Below, piece by piece: positions 32,563 through 41,222 of a stretch of DNA of 42,890 bases (position 1 is the first letter of the stretch; every line of letters begins with the position of its first letter). Position numbers and translations under genes: made by a program. A model generated the notes under the pieces. That model was not told the DNA's origin and did no database searches. It was given only the letters and a program-made list of their open reading frames with translations. The stretch lies in contig CANQHC010000018.1 in NCBI GenBank assembly GCA_947623595.1, positions 1 to 42,890 on the forward strand. Direction: 5' to 3'. The stretch is from an uncultured Clostridia bacterium (GTDB taxonomy: Bacteria; Bacillota; Clostridia; TANB77; CAG-508).

Positions 32563-33441
32563 TTAATATATTATTTCAGGTTTTTCATAAGATATTTTTC
32601 CATCTTCACCTATCGTAAATTTAATACTAATTGTAAGTGCATTTATAGTTTTCATATCTTCTCCAAGTAAAACAAATTCATATTCTCCACTTTCTAGGTT
32701 ACCATACAATTTGCTCCAATTAAATTTTCTTCCAGTTACTACATAATTCTCATTTTCTTCAATATTAGGTAGGTTATATACTAATTCTTCAGATGTTTCT
32801 TCAGAAGAAATATCTGAAATAGGGTCTAATTCTACCCAATTATATTCAACTCCTGCTCCTGTATATCCTGAAGTTGAGTTTTCAGTATCTTCTCCTATTT
32901 GCTCTCCTTCACTAGGATAATTTGGATTTTTTATCTTTTTATATATATTATAGCTTTTAGAATATTCATATGGATATTGATTTTTATCTTTTATAGAAAA
33001 AGTAATTCCACTTTCAGTTAATTCATTTATAGTAATTTCAATATTATCATTAGAATTGTAATAAAATTTAACATATTCTTCAGGAATCTCAACTTTGCTT
33101 TTTTCTTTTACTATTTCAATCTTTTGCACATTTCCAAGTTGTTGAGGATGCATAGTCATTACATTTCCATCAAAATAAACTACTATTTCCTGTCCTTGCT
33201 TAAAACCAATATTCCCTTCTTTTGTAAATCCTACATCAACTAATCCACTTACTCCTTCTATTCCCATAACTCCTAAACTATTATCAAATACTCTTATTAT
33301 TACACCTTTCATAGGATATAGTTTTCCAATAAATGGCTTTTCATTTTCATTATTAAAATGACCTCTGAGTAAGATTACAGCTATTAATATTATAACAAGT
33401 ATAATAAATATAGCTATTAAAATTTTTAAACTTTTTTTCAT
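32563..33441 (-). CDS. Anchored two-domain extracytoplasmic protein (OB/DUF3221-like, then Ig-like)
   Basis: The 292-residue protein has a membrane segment (about residues 7-26). A beta-rich part follows with GVIIRVFDNSLGVMGIEG and a QGQEIVVYFDGNV strand pattern (about 45-110), similar to DUF3221-type OB folds. The C-terminal module (about 215-292) has YVVTGRKFNWSKLYGNL and GEYEFVLLGED, which recall bacterial Ig-like domains found next to such proteins. Both assignments are tentative. No enzyme motif is visible. Confidence 0.75.
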   Translation of the reverse strand: MKKSLKILIAIFIILVIILIAVILLRGHFNNENEKPFIGKLYPMKGVIIRVFDNSLGVMGIEGVSGLVDVGFTKEGNIGFKQGQEIVVYFDGNVMTMHPQQLGNVQKIEIVKEKSKVEIPEEYVKFYYNSNDNIEITINELTESGITFSIKDKNQYPYEYSKSYNIYKKIKNPNYPSEGEQIGEDTENSTSGYTGAGVEYNWVELDPISDISSEETSEELVYNLPNIEENENYVVTGRKFNWSKLYGNLESGEYEFVLLGEDMKTINALTISIKFTIGEDGKISYEKPEIIY

Positions 33442-33508
33442 ACTTTTTATCCTTTCACCATCACAATAGCCACAAGATTATAACTAAAATATTACATATT
33501 AGTATATA

Positions 33509-33543
33509 AAAACGCTATGTAAAAATTCTCATAGCGTTTTTTA
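33509..33543 (-). terminator. Terminator of the iron alcohol dehydrogenase gene
   Basis: AAAACGCTATG pairs with CATAGCGTTTT around TAAAAATTCT, followed by a T run, just after the gene end at 33547. Confidence 0.85.
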
Positions 33544-33546
33544 TGC

Positions 33547-34701
33547 TTACATTGCTCTTCTATATAATTCAATAAAATCTTCCTTAGTAACCTCTCTTGG
33601 ATTTCCTGGCTTACAAGGATCATTCATAGCTTTTTCAGCAAGCATTTCTAAGTCTTCTTCTTTAACTCCATAATCTTTTATTGTTTGCGTAATTCCAACT
33701 GATTTACTAAGCTCTGAAATCATCCATACAAATGTATTAATAACATCTTGATCATTCAAATTAGCTGCATCTGGTCTTCCTATATTAACAAGTATTTCTC
33801 TAAATCTGTTTGCTGATACTTCTCCATTAAATCTCATAACAGTTGGCAATAACATTGCATTTGCTATTCCATGTGGTGTATCATATACAGCTCCTAATTG
33901 ATGAGCCATTGAATGTACTATTCCAAGTCCTACATTTGAAAATCCCATTCCGGCTATATATTGAGCCATTCCCATCATTTCAATTGCCTCTGGATTTTTA
34001 TCATTTACAGCAGATGGTAAATATTTAAATATCATTTGGATTGCCTTCATATGGAACATGTCTGAAATTTCGTTATGAGCTTTTGTAATATATCCCTCAA
34101 CTGCATGTGTTAATGCATCCATCCCAGTTGCTGCTGCCAAACTTTTTGGCATAGTTTCCATTAGTTCTGAATCCACAATAGATAATATTGGTATATCATT
34201 TGGATCAACACATACCATTTTTACTTTAGCATCTTCATCTGTAATAACATAATTAATAGTAACTTCTGCAGCTGTACCTGCTGTAGTAGGAAGTGCTATT
34301 ACAGGCATTCCTCTATTTACAGTATTTGATAGCCCATTTAATGACTTTATATCACTTCTGTCTGGATTTGTCATTACAATTGATATTCCCTTTGCGACAT
34401 CAATACTTGAACCTCCACCTACTGCAACAATTAAATCTGCTTTTGACAATTTACAAGATTTTACTCCATCTAATACATTTTTAATTGTAGGATTTGGCTT
34501 TATTTTTGAATATAGTTTATAAGGTATTTTTTCTTTTTTTAAAACTTGTTCTACTTTTTCTGTAACTCCAGCTTCTACTAAAGAGCTATCACTTACCAAA
34601 AATACTTTATTAAACCCTCTTTTCTTAATTTCTCCTGGTAATTCTTCTCTTGCACCTCTTCCAAAATATGATGTCTCATTTAATACAAATTTAACAGACA
34701 T
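33547..34701 (-). CDS. Iron-containing alcohol dehydrogenase (group III)
   Basis: I place the start at 34701, where AAGGAGG is eight bases upstream; the ATG at 34707 is too close to it. The 384-residue enzyme has the NAD-binding VGGGSSIDVAKGISIV, and the iron ligands in TGMDALTHAVEGYI, GIVHSMAHQLGAVYDTPHG (Asp and three His in all). The family includes 1,3-propanediol, lactaldehyde and butanol dehydrogenases. I cannot choose between them from sequence. It is a single gene with its own terminator. Confidence 0.93.
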   Translation of the reverse strand: MSVKFVLNETSYFGRGAREELPGEIKKRGFNKVFLVSDSSLVEAGVTEKVEQVLKKEKIPYKLYSKIKPNPTIKNVLDGVKSCKLSKADLIVAVGGGSSIDVAKGISIVMTNPDRSDIKSLNGLSNTVNRGMPVIALPTTAGTAAEVTINYVITDEDAKVKMVCVDPNDIPILSIVDSELMETMPKSLAAATGMDALTHAVEGYITKAHNEISDMFHMKAIQMIFKYLPSAVNDKNPEAIEMMGMAQYIAGMGFSNVGLGIVHSMAHQLGAVYDTPHGIANAMLLPTVMRFNGEVSANRFREILVNIGRPDAANLNDQDVINTFVWMISELSKSVGITQTIKDYGVKEEDLEMLAEKAMNDPCKPGNPREVTKEDFIELYRRAM

Positions 34702-34809
34702 ACCCATTTCCTCCTTCGTTTCTTCAAATTTAATTGTATTCTATCATAATGAAAAATAATTATCAATATTTTACTTTAAATGAAATAATTCACTTTTAAT
34801 TATCAAAAA

Positions 34810-35937
34810 TTAGTTTCTCTTAGCTATTAGTTTTCTTTCAATTTCTATTGTTTTTTCTTTTATAAAATCATATCCAAATTGTAAAATTAATGGGCCTACT
34901 ATTCCTATAATTGCATACCATAATTGAAATGCAATTTGCCAATTTGGTATTTGATAAACGTAAATCCATCCCTGTTTAAAGCTATTTATATCAAAATTAA
35001 CTATATTTATTCCATTTAGTACTAAAACATATAAAATTGCTTCAAATAAAAATAATATAAAAATATGATGTGTCATAATTGAAAAAGTATGATTACTTAT
35101 ATAATTGACTATCTTATTTTCTCCTATCCATTTACTAATTACTCTAGCAATTCTTGTATAAAATAAAATAGATGTTATAGAAACAATAAATGCCCATACT
35201 ACAGTTTCTTTTTCAAAACCTGAAAATTCATGCATATCATAATTTAAACTTCCAAATAAATGGAATAAAAGATAATTTACTATTATTAATACTATTAAAT
35301 ATGGTATTGTTGGAATTTTATCATCATATTTTTGCCATTTTTGCTTATATAAATATCCAATTTGAAAAAATGGCAAGAAGAATGCAATTTTAAATAGAAC
35401 CATTGCATAGCTCTGTTCTCTTGCAATTTCACTATAATACATAGTTATTAAAGCTATTATTGAAAATACTACCAATAATATTTCATCATTTATAAATTTT
35501 ACCTTTCTAGCAAACTTATGAATAACTAAATAACAAATACTTCCAATAAATAATGATGGAACAAACCATGAAGGAAATGTAAAAACATATTGACTATTAT
35601 TAATAAATGGTTGAATAATCATTGTATATAAGGAAATCTCAGAACCATAATGTACAATGTCATAATGTTTTAATATATTTACAATAATTCCATAAATTAA
35701 ATTAAGAATAAAAAATGGAATCATTAATTTTTTAAATTTATGAAAAATATAATCTTTCATTTTTTCTTCATTTTTTTCTTGATAAAAATAACCTGAAATA
35801 AAAATAAATACCGCAATAAATGGAAAAATAGAAAAAATTTTATAAATATCTCCTGCTACATGGCAAGTTACCATAATTATAATTGCTATTACTGATAAAA
35901 CCATAAATTGTTTATTAGATTTTGTTTTCTTTTGCAT
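34810..35937 (-). CDS. Acyltransferase-3 family membrane protein
   Basis: I place the start at 35937, where AAGGAA is seven bases upstream; the ATG at 35979 has no such site. The product of about 375 residues has about ten hydrophobic helices, with the conserved His in TCHVAGDIYKIF near the first helix and FIFISGYFYQ in the second, as in OafA/OatA-type O-acyltransferases. It lacks an SGNH periplasmic domain. It probably acylates a sugar, wall polymer or glycolipid. Monocistronic. Confidence 0.88.
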   Translation of the reverse strand: MQKKTKSNKQFMVLSVIAIIIMVTCHVAGDIYKIFSIFPFIAVFIFISGYFYQEKNEEKMKDYIFHKFKKLMIPFFILNLIYGIIVNILKHYDIVHYGSEISLYTMIIQPFINNSQYVFTFPSWFVPSLFIGSICYLVIHKFARKVKFINDEILLVVFSIIALITMYYSEIAREQSYAMVLFKIAFFLPFFQIGYLYKQKWQKYDDKIPTIPYLIVLIIVNYLLFHLFGSLNYDMHEFSGFEKETVVWAFIVSITSILFYTRIARVISKWIGENKIVNYISNHTFSIMTHHIFILFLFEAILYVLVLNGINIVNFDINSFKQGWIYVYQIPNWQIAFQLWYAIIGIVGPLILQFGYDFIKEKTIEIERKLIAKRN

Positions 35938-36194
35938 TTTAAAATTCCTTCCATTAGTTTTTTCGATTATTTTTTTCATGCTCTATATTATCATAGTGTA
36001 GCATTTTATTCAACAATACTGAAAATCTTTTAATCGTAAATGAAAAACATTTCAATAATATTTTAATTCTTCTTTAATTTTCATAAAATTTTAATTTTTT
36101 GTTAATCGTTTCTTAAAACTATTTTGATATTTTTATCACATAGAAATTTTTTACTTTATTATTTTTATATAAAAAGTTTTAGGAGGTTTTTAAA

Positions 36195-36956
36195 TTGAAT
36201 AAAAAAATGAAACACAAAAGAAAAAATAAAATAATATTACTATTATTAACTATGATTTTGATAATTTATCTTTTTATAAAATATCAAAATTTAATAACTA
36301 TTAACATTAATACAAATGATAGCTCCTCTAAGTCTAATTATAGTATTATAAAGCAGGATGAAAATAAAAATTACACCGGAGTTGGGCAACAAAAAGTAAA
36401 AAATGAAGATGGATATTTTACCACTTTTACTACTGTTAATAATAATAAAAAAACTTATAAAGAATATAAGCAAAATGGAAATTCTTCTTGGAGTAAAAAT
36501 ACATATTGGGGAGATACAATGTCTCAAAATGGATGTGGTATAACAGTTATGTCAATTATATTAAGTGGTTATAATAAAGATTATAATCCAGAAGATCTTA
36601 GGAAAAAATATTATCCTGTACTAGATTATCAACAACTTTCTTATGAATTAACACATACTTTTTCTATAAAAAACTCTGATTTTTATTATGATAGCATTCA
36701 TTTATCTTCTGAACACTTAATATCACATTTAGAAACCAATAGACCAATTATTATTTGTGTATGGAATAAGCCTAATGCTAATCGTTGGACTACTTCATCC
36801 CACTATATGGCTTTACTTGCAACCGACGGAAATGATATGGTTTATATTTCAAATCCGAATGGTGGAATAAATGATAGCAAAAGTTCAGGCTGGTATCAAA
36901 TAAATGAAATTGCACCATATATAGCAAAAGCGTTATATATTGAAAGTTATGAATAA
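36195..36956 (+). CDS. Anchored C39-like cysteine peptidase
   Basis: The start is TTG at 36195 with AGGAGG eight bases before it. The 253-residue protein has a Lys-rich start and a membrane segment (about residues 12-28), a Ser/Asn-rich linker, then a C39_2-like domain. That domain has a Cys in SQNGCGITVMSIIL (near 115), a His in TSSHYMALLATD (near 204) and an Asn/Asp in MVYISNPNGG. Such domains cut peptides or remodel the wall outside the cell. It converges with tcdA, with only one base between the stops. Confidence 0.85.
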   Translation: MNKKMKHKRKNKIILLLLTMILIIYLFIKYQNLITININTNDSSSKSNYSIIKQDENKNYTGVGQQKVKNEDGYFTTFTTVNNNKKTYKEYKQNGNSSWSKNTYWGDTMSQNGCGITVMSIILSGYNKDYNPEDLRKKYYPVLDYQQLSYELTHTFSIKNSDFYYDSIHLSSEHLISHLETNRPIIICVWNKPNANRWTTSSHYMALLATDGNDMVYISNPNGGINDSKSSGWYQINEIAPYIAKALYIESYE

Positions 36957-36957
36957 C

Positions 36958-37716
36958 CTAATTATTTATAATATCTTTTATAACCTCCCCTGCAATAATA
37001 AGTCCTGCTACTGATGGAACAAATGAAATACTTCCAGGAACTTGTTTTTTCTCCTTGCCCATTCTTTTATCACTCTGTATGGCTACTTCTTTTTCATTTT
37101 CAAGAATATCTCTTACTTCTTCATTTTCTAACTTCATCGGGATTTCCTTTGAATATAATACTTTTAGTTTTTTTATTCCACGCTCACGTAGTTCCTTCCT
37201 CATTACTTTTGCTAATGGACATACACTAGTTTTATAAATATCTGCTATTTCAAATTTAGTTGGATTTATTTTATTTCCTGTTCCCATACAAGATATAATA
37301 GGTATATTTAATTTATTTGCTCTCATTACTAATTCTATCTTAGATGTAACAGTATCTACTGCATCAATTATGTAATCAACTGTTTTATCTATTATTCCGT
37401 CACTATCTGGCATAAAAAATTCCTTATATACTTCTACATTTGCATTTGGATTTATATCTAAAATTCTTTCTTTGCAAACATCAACTTTATATTTTCCAAT
37501 TGTACTTCTTGTAGCTATTAACTGCCTATTCAAATTTGTTAAGGATACTTTATCATCATCTATCAATATAAAATTTTCTATTCCTGCTCTTGCCAATCCT
37601 TCTACTACAAAAGATCCCACTCCTCCAATTCCAAATATAGCCACTTTAGAATCATGCAATTTCTGTACTGCTTTTTCTCCTATTAATAATTCCGTTCTTG
37701 AAAATTGACTTAACAT
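36958..37716 (-). CDS. tcdA: tRNA threonylcarbamoyladenosine dehydratase TcdA
   Basis: The 252-residue E1-like enzyme has the ATP-binding IFGIGGVGSFVVEGLARAG, DDDKVSLTNLNRQ, and the DAVDTVTSKIELV block, with the TcdA-type SCMGTGNKINPTKFEIADIYKTSVCPLAKVM-like segment (CPLAKVMRKELR). It dehydrates t6A37 to cyclic ct6A. AAGGAG precedes the ATG. The upstream t6A genes are at 6107-7774, so the window holds parts of both steps. It may be cotranscribed with the amidase gene at 37743. Confidence 0.93.
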   Translation of the reverse strand: MLSQFSRTELLIGEKAVQKLHDSKVAIFGIGGVGSFVVEGLARAGIENFILIDDDKVSLTNLNRQLIATRSTIGKYKVDVCKERILDINPNANVEVYKEFFMPDSDGIIDKTVDYIIDAVDTVTSKIELVMRANKLNIPIISCMGTGNKINPTKFEIADIYKTSVCPLAKVMRKELRERGIKKLKVLYSKEIPMKLENEEVRDILENEKEVAIQSDKRMGKEKKQVPGSISFVPSVAGLIIAGEVIKDIINN

Positions 37717-37742
37717 TTTATGTTATCTCCTTATAATTGTTT

Positions 37743-38324
37743 TTAGTCCATCATTGTTTGTTCTTGTGAACATTTTAATATTGGCTTTTGTATATTTAAA
37801 GTAAACCACTTGTACTTTCTCAATGTTCCACTATATACCTTTGCTACTCCTTCAATATTTTTAAAATGCTCTGGTTTTACAATATCTGGCAAATTGTTAG
37901 GTATTTTTGCTTTTTCCATTATATATTTAATAAATTCTGCACAATAAAATGATTTTTTAAATTTTATTTTTTTATGTAACCCTGCTGCTATTAATCCAAT
38001 TATATTAAATTTATAATTTTCTTTTTCCCTTTCTATTTTTTCTATATTTTCTTTAAGCAGTTTATACTGACTTTCAGTTACTTCTAAAGAATAAATTTTA
38101 GCTTTTGTACGATAAAACCTTTTAAATGTTCCTTTATCAACAAATTCATGAATAAATCCACCAATAAATGGGTTATATGGTTTTAATCTTCCAAAGCTAT
38201 ACATTTGCTTTAATTCGGCATCTAAAGAAATGGAAACATGTGAAAATTCATCTTTTGTATAGACTTTTATTAATTTTGAAAGCATGGTTCCTGTATGTGT
38301 TAATATAAAATATATTTTTTTCAC
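37743..38324 (-). CDS. Permuted papain-fold amidase (YiiX/C92-like)
   Basis: The start is GTG with AGGAG upstream. The 193-residue protein has the circularly permuted NlpC/P60 plan: an N-terminal His (FSHVSISLD near 28-33) and a later Cys (FYCAEFIKYIME near 133). There is no signal peptide. Such enzymes cut amide or lipid substrates; the target here is not known. Confidence 0.83.
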   Translation of the reverse strand: MKKIYFILTHTGTMLSKLIKVYTKDEFSHVSISLDAELKQMYSFGRLKPYNPFIGGFIHEFVDKGTFKRFYRTKAKIYSLEVTESQYKLLKENIEKIEREKENYKFNIIGLIAAGLHKKIKFKKSFYCAEFIKYIMEKAKIPNNLPDIVKPEHFKNIEGVAKVYSGTLRKYKWFTLNIQKPILKCSQEQTMMD

Positions 38325-38368
38325 CTTATAATTCTCCTACTTTATTTTTTACTATTTAACCCCATTTT

Positions 38369-39001
38369 TTATTTCATTAAAATAACACTTTTGATACCTT
38401 CATTAATTAATTTTGAAAACTCTATAGCATCTTCTTTTGTTCCAACAATACTTCCATAGTGAATAGGTACTGCAATTTTTGGTTTAATTATGTTGATTAA
38501 TTCTGCTCCTTCTTTATAATCCATAGTATATGTACCTCCTATTGGAACAAATGCCACATCACATTTTACTTGTCTATTTTCTTCAGTTATATCAGTATCT
38601 CCTGCTATATAATAACTTACATTATCTATTTTCAATAAATATCCTACCCAATTATTATTTTTAGGATGAAATTTTTTATTTATGTTATATGCTGGTATTG
38701 TTTCAAATGCAAGTCCATCTATAATATATTTTTCATTTGGTTTTACTATAATTATAGAATTAAAATTAAATCCAAATTTTATTACTTGATTTTTTAAACT
38801 TTCTGGAATAACAATTATAGTATCTTCTTTTCTAATTTTTTGAATATCCTCTTCTGAATAGTGATCATAATGATCATGTGTTATAAATATAATGTCTGCC
38901 TTAGAAAGATTATCTTGTATTTTAAAAGGATCTATATAAATTATTTTTTCTTTTTCAAATACAATACTACTATGGCATAATACTTTTATATTTTCTAGCA
39001 T
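38369..39001 (-). CDS. MBL-fold metallohydrolase (UlaG-like)
   Basis: The 210-residue protein has the metallo-beta-lactamase motif ITHDHYDHYSEEDI (HxHxDH), a later Asp/His pair in YIAGDTDITEE and a final His in AVPIHYGSIVGT. AAGGAGG precedes the ATG. The family includes L-ascorbate-6-phosphate lactonase and many uncharacterised soluble hydrolases. Confidence 0.9.
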   Translation of the reverse strand: MLENIKVLCHSSIVFEKEKIIYIDPFKIQDNLSKADIIFITHDHYDHYSEEDIQKIRKEDTIIVIPESLKNQVIKFGFNFNSIIIVKPNEKYIIDGLAFETIPAYNINKKFHPKNNNWVGYLLKIDNVSYYIAGDTDITEENRQVKCDVAFVPIGGTYTMDYKEGAELINIIKPKIAVPIHYGSIVGTKEDAIEFSKLINEGIKSVILMK

Positions 39002-39096
39002 ATCATATCCTCCTTAAAACTTCTTTTATCTCATATTATTGGCTATAATCCTATCATAAAAAACTATATTCATCAATTATTTCTTCATATTATCAA

Positions 39097-39120
39097 CCCC
39101 TGCAGAATTTTCTACAGGGG
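39097..39120. repeat. GC-rich hairpin after the acyl-CoA ligase gene
   Basis: CCCCTGCAGA pairs with TCTACAGGGG over ATTT, with one mismatch. It follows the ligase gene, but its minus-strand side lacks a T tract (the T run is on the plus-strand side). It may be a weak terminator. Confidence 0.55.
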
Positions 39121-39125
39121 CATTT

Positions 39126-40856
39126 TTAACTTTGCTGTGAATCTAATATTTTTTTCATTTCTTCTTGCCTTTTTACCTTTTTAGTAGTTGTTTTTATTAA
39201 TTCTTCTGATGTTAAAATCATTTTTGTAATATGCTTATATTTTGGAAATGTTGTATTCAATACTTTTATTTTTTCCCATATAATGTTGTAAAGTTCGCTT
39301 TCTTCTACATTAGGATATTTTTCTTTTGCCTCATCTTTATTATACACAATTTTTACAGCAATTCTGACATCTGATGGATCTCTTTTATCAGGTATTCCAA
39401 ATACCATACACTCTTCTACTAGCTCTATCCTATTTACTAATGTTTCTACTTCTTCTGGAAATACCTTTTTACCATTTTTTAATACTATCATATTTTTATT
39501 TCTACCAGTAATATATAAAATTCCTTTTTTATCCATATATCCTAGGTCACCTGTATAGAACCAACCATCTTTTAAAACTTCCTTTGTTAATTCTGGCATT
39601 TCATAATATCCAAGCATTACGTTAGGCCCTTTTACTTTAATTTCACCAATACCTTTTTCATCTGGATTTTCAATTTCTATAGTATCATTAATCATGGGTA
39701 ATCCAACAGAACCATATTTTACTACTTTATCATTTTCAGCCGCTATAACTGGAGCTGTTTCACTTAGCCCATATCCTTGCACAGTTTTTATTCCTAAATC
39801 ATTAAAACCTTTTGCCACTTTTGCATCTGCAGGAGCACCTCCAGATATAACAAACCTTAGTTCTCCACCTAAGGCATCAATTACTTGTTTAAATAATTTT
39901 CTCCTCAAATCAATATGTAGTTTCAGCAGAATATTGCTAACTATTATTGCAAATTTAATAAGTTTAGTTTTTTTCTGCTTTTCAATTTCTTTCATGATAG
40001 TTTTATAAATTGCCTCAATTAAAACAGGAACTCCAACAAACAAAGTAACCTTATATTCATTTAAGTTTTTTTGAATATATCGTAATCCATCTGGGAACAC
40101 GTTTTTTACACCACTTGCAAGCATCATTACAATACAAGTCGAACCAAAAATATGATGAAATGGTAAAAATGCAATATTAGTATCCGTATCTCTTATATCT
40201 TCTACACATTGCATTGCATATATATTAGCTGCAATATTTCTTTGAGATAGCATAACTGCTTTTGATTTTGATGTAGTTCCTGAAGTAAATAATAAAATAT
40301 TCATTGCATTATCATCTATTTTTGCTTCAATATATTCTTTATTTCCTGCATTTATCAACTTACTTCCATTTTCCATTAATTCCTTTATATTCTTAAAACC
40401 ATTTATTGGACTCATACAAATAAATTCAGCTAATTTTGTATTATTATTGTTTTTTATCTTTGTTATTTTATCTGTTAATTTTTCATCAAAAACAATGCAG
40501 TCTGCTTTACTTCTGATTAAGGAATTTTCTAGCTCATCATATTGTAAATCTTTATCTAGTGGAACTGAAACAATTCCTCCTAATAGATTAGCTAAATGTG
40601 TTAAAACCCATTCATAACTGTTCTTTCCTATTATAGCAATTCTTTTTCCTTTTAATTTCATATTATAAAAAGCTGTTCCTAATTTATTAATATCTTCTAA
40701 TAATTTTTTATAAGTTATATTTTCATAAGATATATCATCATTGTTTTTATGTTTAATTACAAAAGCAAATTTTTCTTTATATTTTTCTACTGAGTGGTAA
40801 ATAATTTCTTTGACGTTTTTAAATTCTGTAGCATCAAAAATTTTTAATTTTTCCAT
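39126..40856 (-). CDS. Long-chain fatty acid-CoA ligase / AMP-binding enzyme
   Basis: The promoter TSS near 40882 would leave the ATG at 40880 without a leader, so I prefer the ATG at 40856 (about 576 residues), which has AAAGGAG 13 bases upstream. The AMP-binding core is LLFTSGTTSKSKAVMLS, GYGLSETAPVIA and WFYTGDLGYMDKKGILYITGRNK. The acetyl-regulated C-terminal Lys lies in TTKKVKRQEEM. It activates a fatty acid with ATP and CoA. It is larger than 4-coumarate type enzymes and has a helical insert near residues 300-330. It is the first gene after the promoter at 40889. Confidence 0.93.
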   Translation of the reverse strand: MEKLKIFDATEFKNVKEIIYHSVEKYKEKFAFVIKHKNNDDISYENITYKKLLEDINKLGTAFYNMKLKGKRIAIIGKNSYEWVLTHLANLLGGIVSVPLDKDLQYDELENSLIRSKADCIVFDEKLTDKITKIKNNNNTKLAEFICMSPINGFKNIKELMENGSKLINAGNKEYIEAKIDDNAMNILLFTSGTTSKSKAVMLSQRNIAANIYAMQCVEDIRDTDTNIAFLPFHHIFGSTCIVMMLASGVKNVFPDGLRYIQKNLNEYKVTLFVGVPVLIEAIYKTIMKEIEKQKKTKLIKFAIIVSNILLKLHIDLRRKLFKQVIDALGGELRFVISGGAPADAKVAKGFNDLGIKTVQGYGLSETAPVIAAENDKVVKYGSVGLPMINDTIEIENPDEKGIGEIKVKGPNVMLGYYEMPELTKEVLKDGWFYTGDLGYMDKKGILYITGRNKNMIVLKNGKKVFPEEVETLVNRIELVEECMVFGIPDKRDPSDVRIAVKIVYNKDEAKEKYPNVEESELYNIIWEKIKVLNTTFPKYKHITKMILTSEELIKTTTKKVKRQEEMKKILDSQQS

Positions 40857-40888
40857 CTTAAAAAGTGTTCTCCTTTGCATTTTCTTTT

Positions 40889-40917
40889 ATTATAAAAAGA
40901 TTTATTATTTTTGGCAA
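40889..40917 (-). promoter_or_regulatory. Sigma-A promoter of the acyl-CoA ligase
   Basis: TTGCCA (40917-40912), a 17-base spacer and TATAAT (40894-40889). The rest of the 40918-41173 gap holds only A/T-rich sequence with no gene that I can support. Confidence 0.78.
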
Positions 40918-41173
40918 GTGAATTTTAAGAAAAATAATAAAATGTTTTTCTTAATAAAGATTTAATTTTTTTAATCTTATTTACAGCTTTAGTATAGCAT
41001 AAAAAATTAAAAAAATCTTTATCCTGACTTGTCAGTTTAAAGATTTTAAATTTTATATTGCAAAATACTCAAATACAAAATATTTTTGCGATTAGAATTT
41101 ATTGATTTTTTTGCTATTTGCCATTCATCATAATTTATTAGTATATTATCATAAAATTTGTTGATTATTAATC

Positions 41174-41215
41174 AAATGAAGAGCCACTTCATCGTTTGAA
41201 GTGACTCTTTTGCTG
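41174..41215 (-). terminator. Terminator of purB
   Basis: GAAGAGCCACTTCA pairs with TGAAGTGACTCTTT over TCGTT, just after the purB stop at 41223. The downstream T tract on the minus strand is poor, so termination may be partial. Confidence 0.7.
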
Positions 41216-41222
41216 TAATTAT

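Noticed and set aside
36957..36957. Terminator between the C39-like gene and tcdA
   Set aside because: Only one base separates the two stop codons and no hairpin is seen.
39097..39120. Good terminator for the ligase gene
   Set aside because: No T tract on the minus-strand side.
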